A DNA stretch of 64,000 nucleotides from Dyadobacter bucti. GTDB lineage: Bacteria > Bacteroidota > Bacteroidia > Cytophagales > Spirosomataceae. A program made the position numbers and the translations under genes. Numbering within the stretch: position 1 is the first letter of the stretch; each line of letters begins with the position of its first letter. The stretch spans positions 310,001 to 374,000 of the forward strand of contig NZ_SWFP01000006.1 of the NCBI RefSeq assembly GCF_005869225.1, read 5' to 3'. Positions 63,473 to 64,000 of this stretch are shown here, piece by piece. The notes below the pieces were generated by a model. It worked only from the letters and a program-made list of their open reading frames with translations. It searched no databases and was not told where the DNA came from.

Positions 63473-63486
63473 CGGGTACGTACCCG
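63473..63486. promoter_or_regulatory. LacI-type operator palindrome CGGGTACGTACCCG
   Basis: A perfect 14-bp palindrome with a central CG lies 48 bases upstream of the first oxidoreductase gene and 117 bases downstream of the LacI-family gene. Central-CG palindromes are typical LacI/GalR operators. A second imperfect dyad, CGTGCACCACG (63460-63470), adjoins it. Confidence 0.6.
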
Positions 63487-63602
63487 TAAATATACTAACA
63501 TATTTGAATTTACAAGTCATAGCACTAATTGATTGTTGAAAATTTTGCGAATGAGTATTTGGAAGATTACTTATTTGGAAAACACGGTATATACCTCAGA
63601 TT

Positions 63603-64000
63603 CTAATTCTGGTAAAAAGCGTGATTCTCCTTAGTAATAATATCAATTGGCATAAAATGTACTTTTTCAACCGGAGCGCCGAGTACCAGCCTTTGGTAAA
63701 GCGACATTAACCCCCGGTAACCTTGTTCCTCGGGTTTGTGGCAGATCAGAAAATCGATCGTCCCCATGTTCAGGAAGCGGATGTTTTCCTTAAGAAAGTC
63801 ATAGCCGATCAGGGATATGTCGGTGCGCTTGCTTTTTTCAAGAAAGGATGCAACTGCAAAAACCCTTGAATTGGTGACAAAAATCGCTTCTATATCCTCA
63901 TGTTCGTAGAGTACCCTCGTGAGGTCTTTGGCTACGGACAGGCTGTCCGTGTCCTTGATATCGACCCTGATTACTTCGCATGATTGGTTATGATCATTGA
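63603..64000 (-). CDS. LacI/GalR-family transcriptional regulator, C-terminal part
   Basis: About 131 codons of the periplasmic-binding-protein-like effector domain are visible, ending in DIITKENHAFYQN, a typical Bacteroidota LacI C-terminus. Other segments are EAIFVTNSRVFAVASFLE and DISLIGYDFLKENIRF, the usual alternation of strand and helix. The helix-turn-helix lies beyond the window, so the frame is open at base 64000. It is upstream of the GlcNAc/Gfo operon on the same strand and probably controls it through the palindrome at 63473. The effector is perhaps an amino-sugar or its phosphate. Confidence 0.82.
   Translation of the reverse strand, partial: NDHNQSCEVIRVDIKDTDSLSVAKDLTRVLYEHEDIEAIFVTNSRVFAVASFLEKSKRTDISLIGYDFLKENIRFLNMGTIDFLICHKPEEQGYRGLMSLYQRLVLGAPVEKVHFMPIDIITKENHAFYQN

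Overview
The window comes from a member of the Bacteroidota, most likely a Cytophagales/Spirosomaceae bacterium of the Dyadobacter type. The evidence is gene content (SprA of the type IX secretion system, the gliding proteins GldE and GldF, a SusC/SusD pair, propeller-type regulators, a 29-residue bS22/COX24-like ribosomal protein), promoters of the Bacteroidota form TAnnTTTG with an upstream TTG, and an almost complete lack of Shine-Dalgarno sequences. The species assignment is inference. No rRNA, tRNA, CRISPR array or prophage was seen.

Layout. 1-3.8 kb: end of proB, proA, an ArgE-like deacylase and a crotonase. 3.8-6.8 kb (minus): RNase G, the bS22-like protein, a TPR protein and HU. 7-12.3 kb (plus): mutY, a phyH dioxygenase, a Gfo/Idh/MocA oxidoreductase, ssb and gldE. 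mutY-ssb-gldE is a typical Bacteroidota neighbourhood, and the dioxygenase/oxidoreductase pair looks inserted into it. 12.5-18.3 kb: guaB, a DedA protein, a ComA-like phosphosulfolactate synthase, a hotdog thioesterase, mazG, a heptad-repeat coiled-coil protein and thiamine pyrophosphokinase. 18.3-31.3 kb (minus): a polysaccharide utilisation locus with a one-component propeller/LuxR regulator, SusC, SusD, a LamG lipoprotein, a GH144-like glycoside hydrolase, a kelch protein and an M1 peptidase. The predicted substrate, a beta-1,2-glucan, is inference from the GH144 call. 31.4-38.7 kb: outer-membrane barrel, malate dehydrogenase, DUF1232 protein, tatA, gatA, a LysM lytic transglycosylase and ruvA. 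38.8-49.7 kb: sprA, gcvH, a dihydroorotase-like protein that has lost its metal ligands, two DUF4199 membrane proteins and gldF. 50-53.2 kb: ECF sigma factor, anti-sigma factor and an FAD oxidoreductase. 53.2-54.7 kb: a tandem array of about 297-bp repeats abutting a gene remnant. 54.7-56 kb: Uma2 protein and a HigBA toxin-antitoxin pair whose toxin carries an in-frame stop. 56-64 kb (minus): an N-acetylglucosamine operon (FucP-type transporter, nagA, nagB) embedded among three Gfo/Idh/MocA proteins, with a LacI-type regulator entering at the window edge.

The most unusual structures are: a 101-bp composite palindrome at 9025-9125 with four GTCA boxes in 10-bp phase facing four TGAC boxes; the clear activator/operator architecture in front of susC (28288-28346); the three divergent Gfo/Idh/MocA proteins in the GlcNAc operon, two without a canonical nucleotide-binding glycine loop; the non-catalytic dihydroorotase; the 297-bp repeat array; and the nonsense-truncated HigB.
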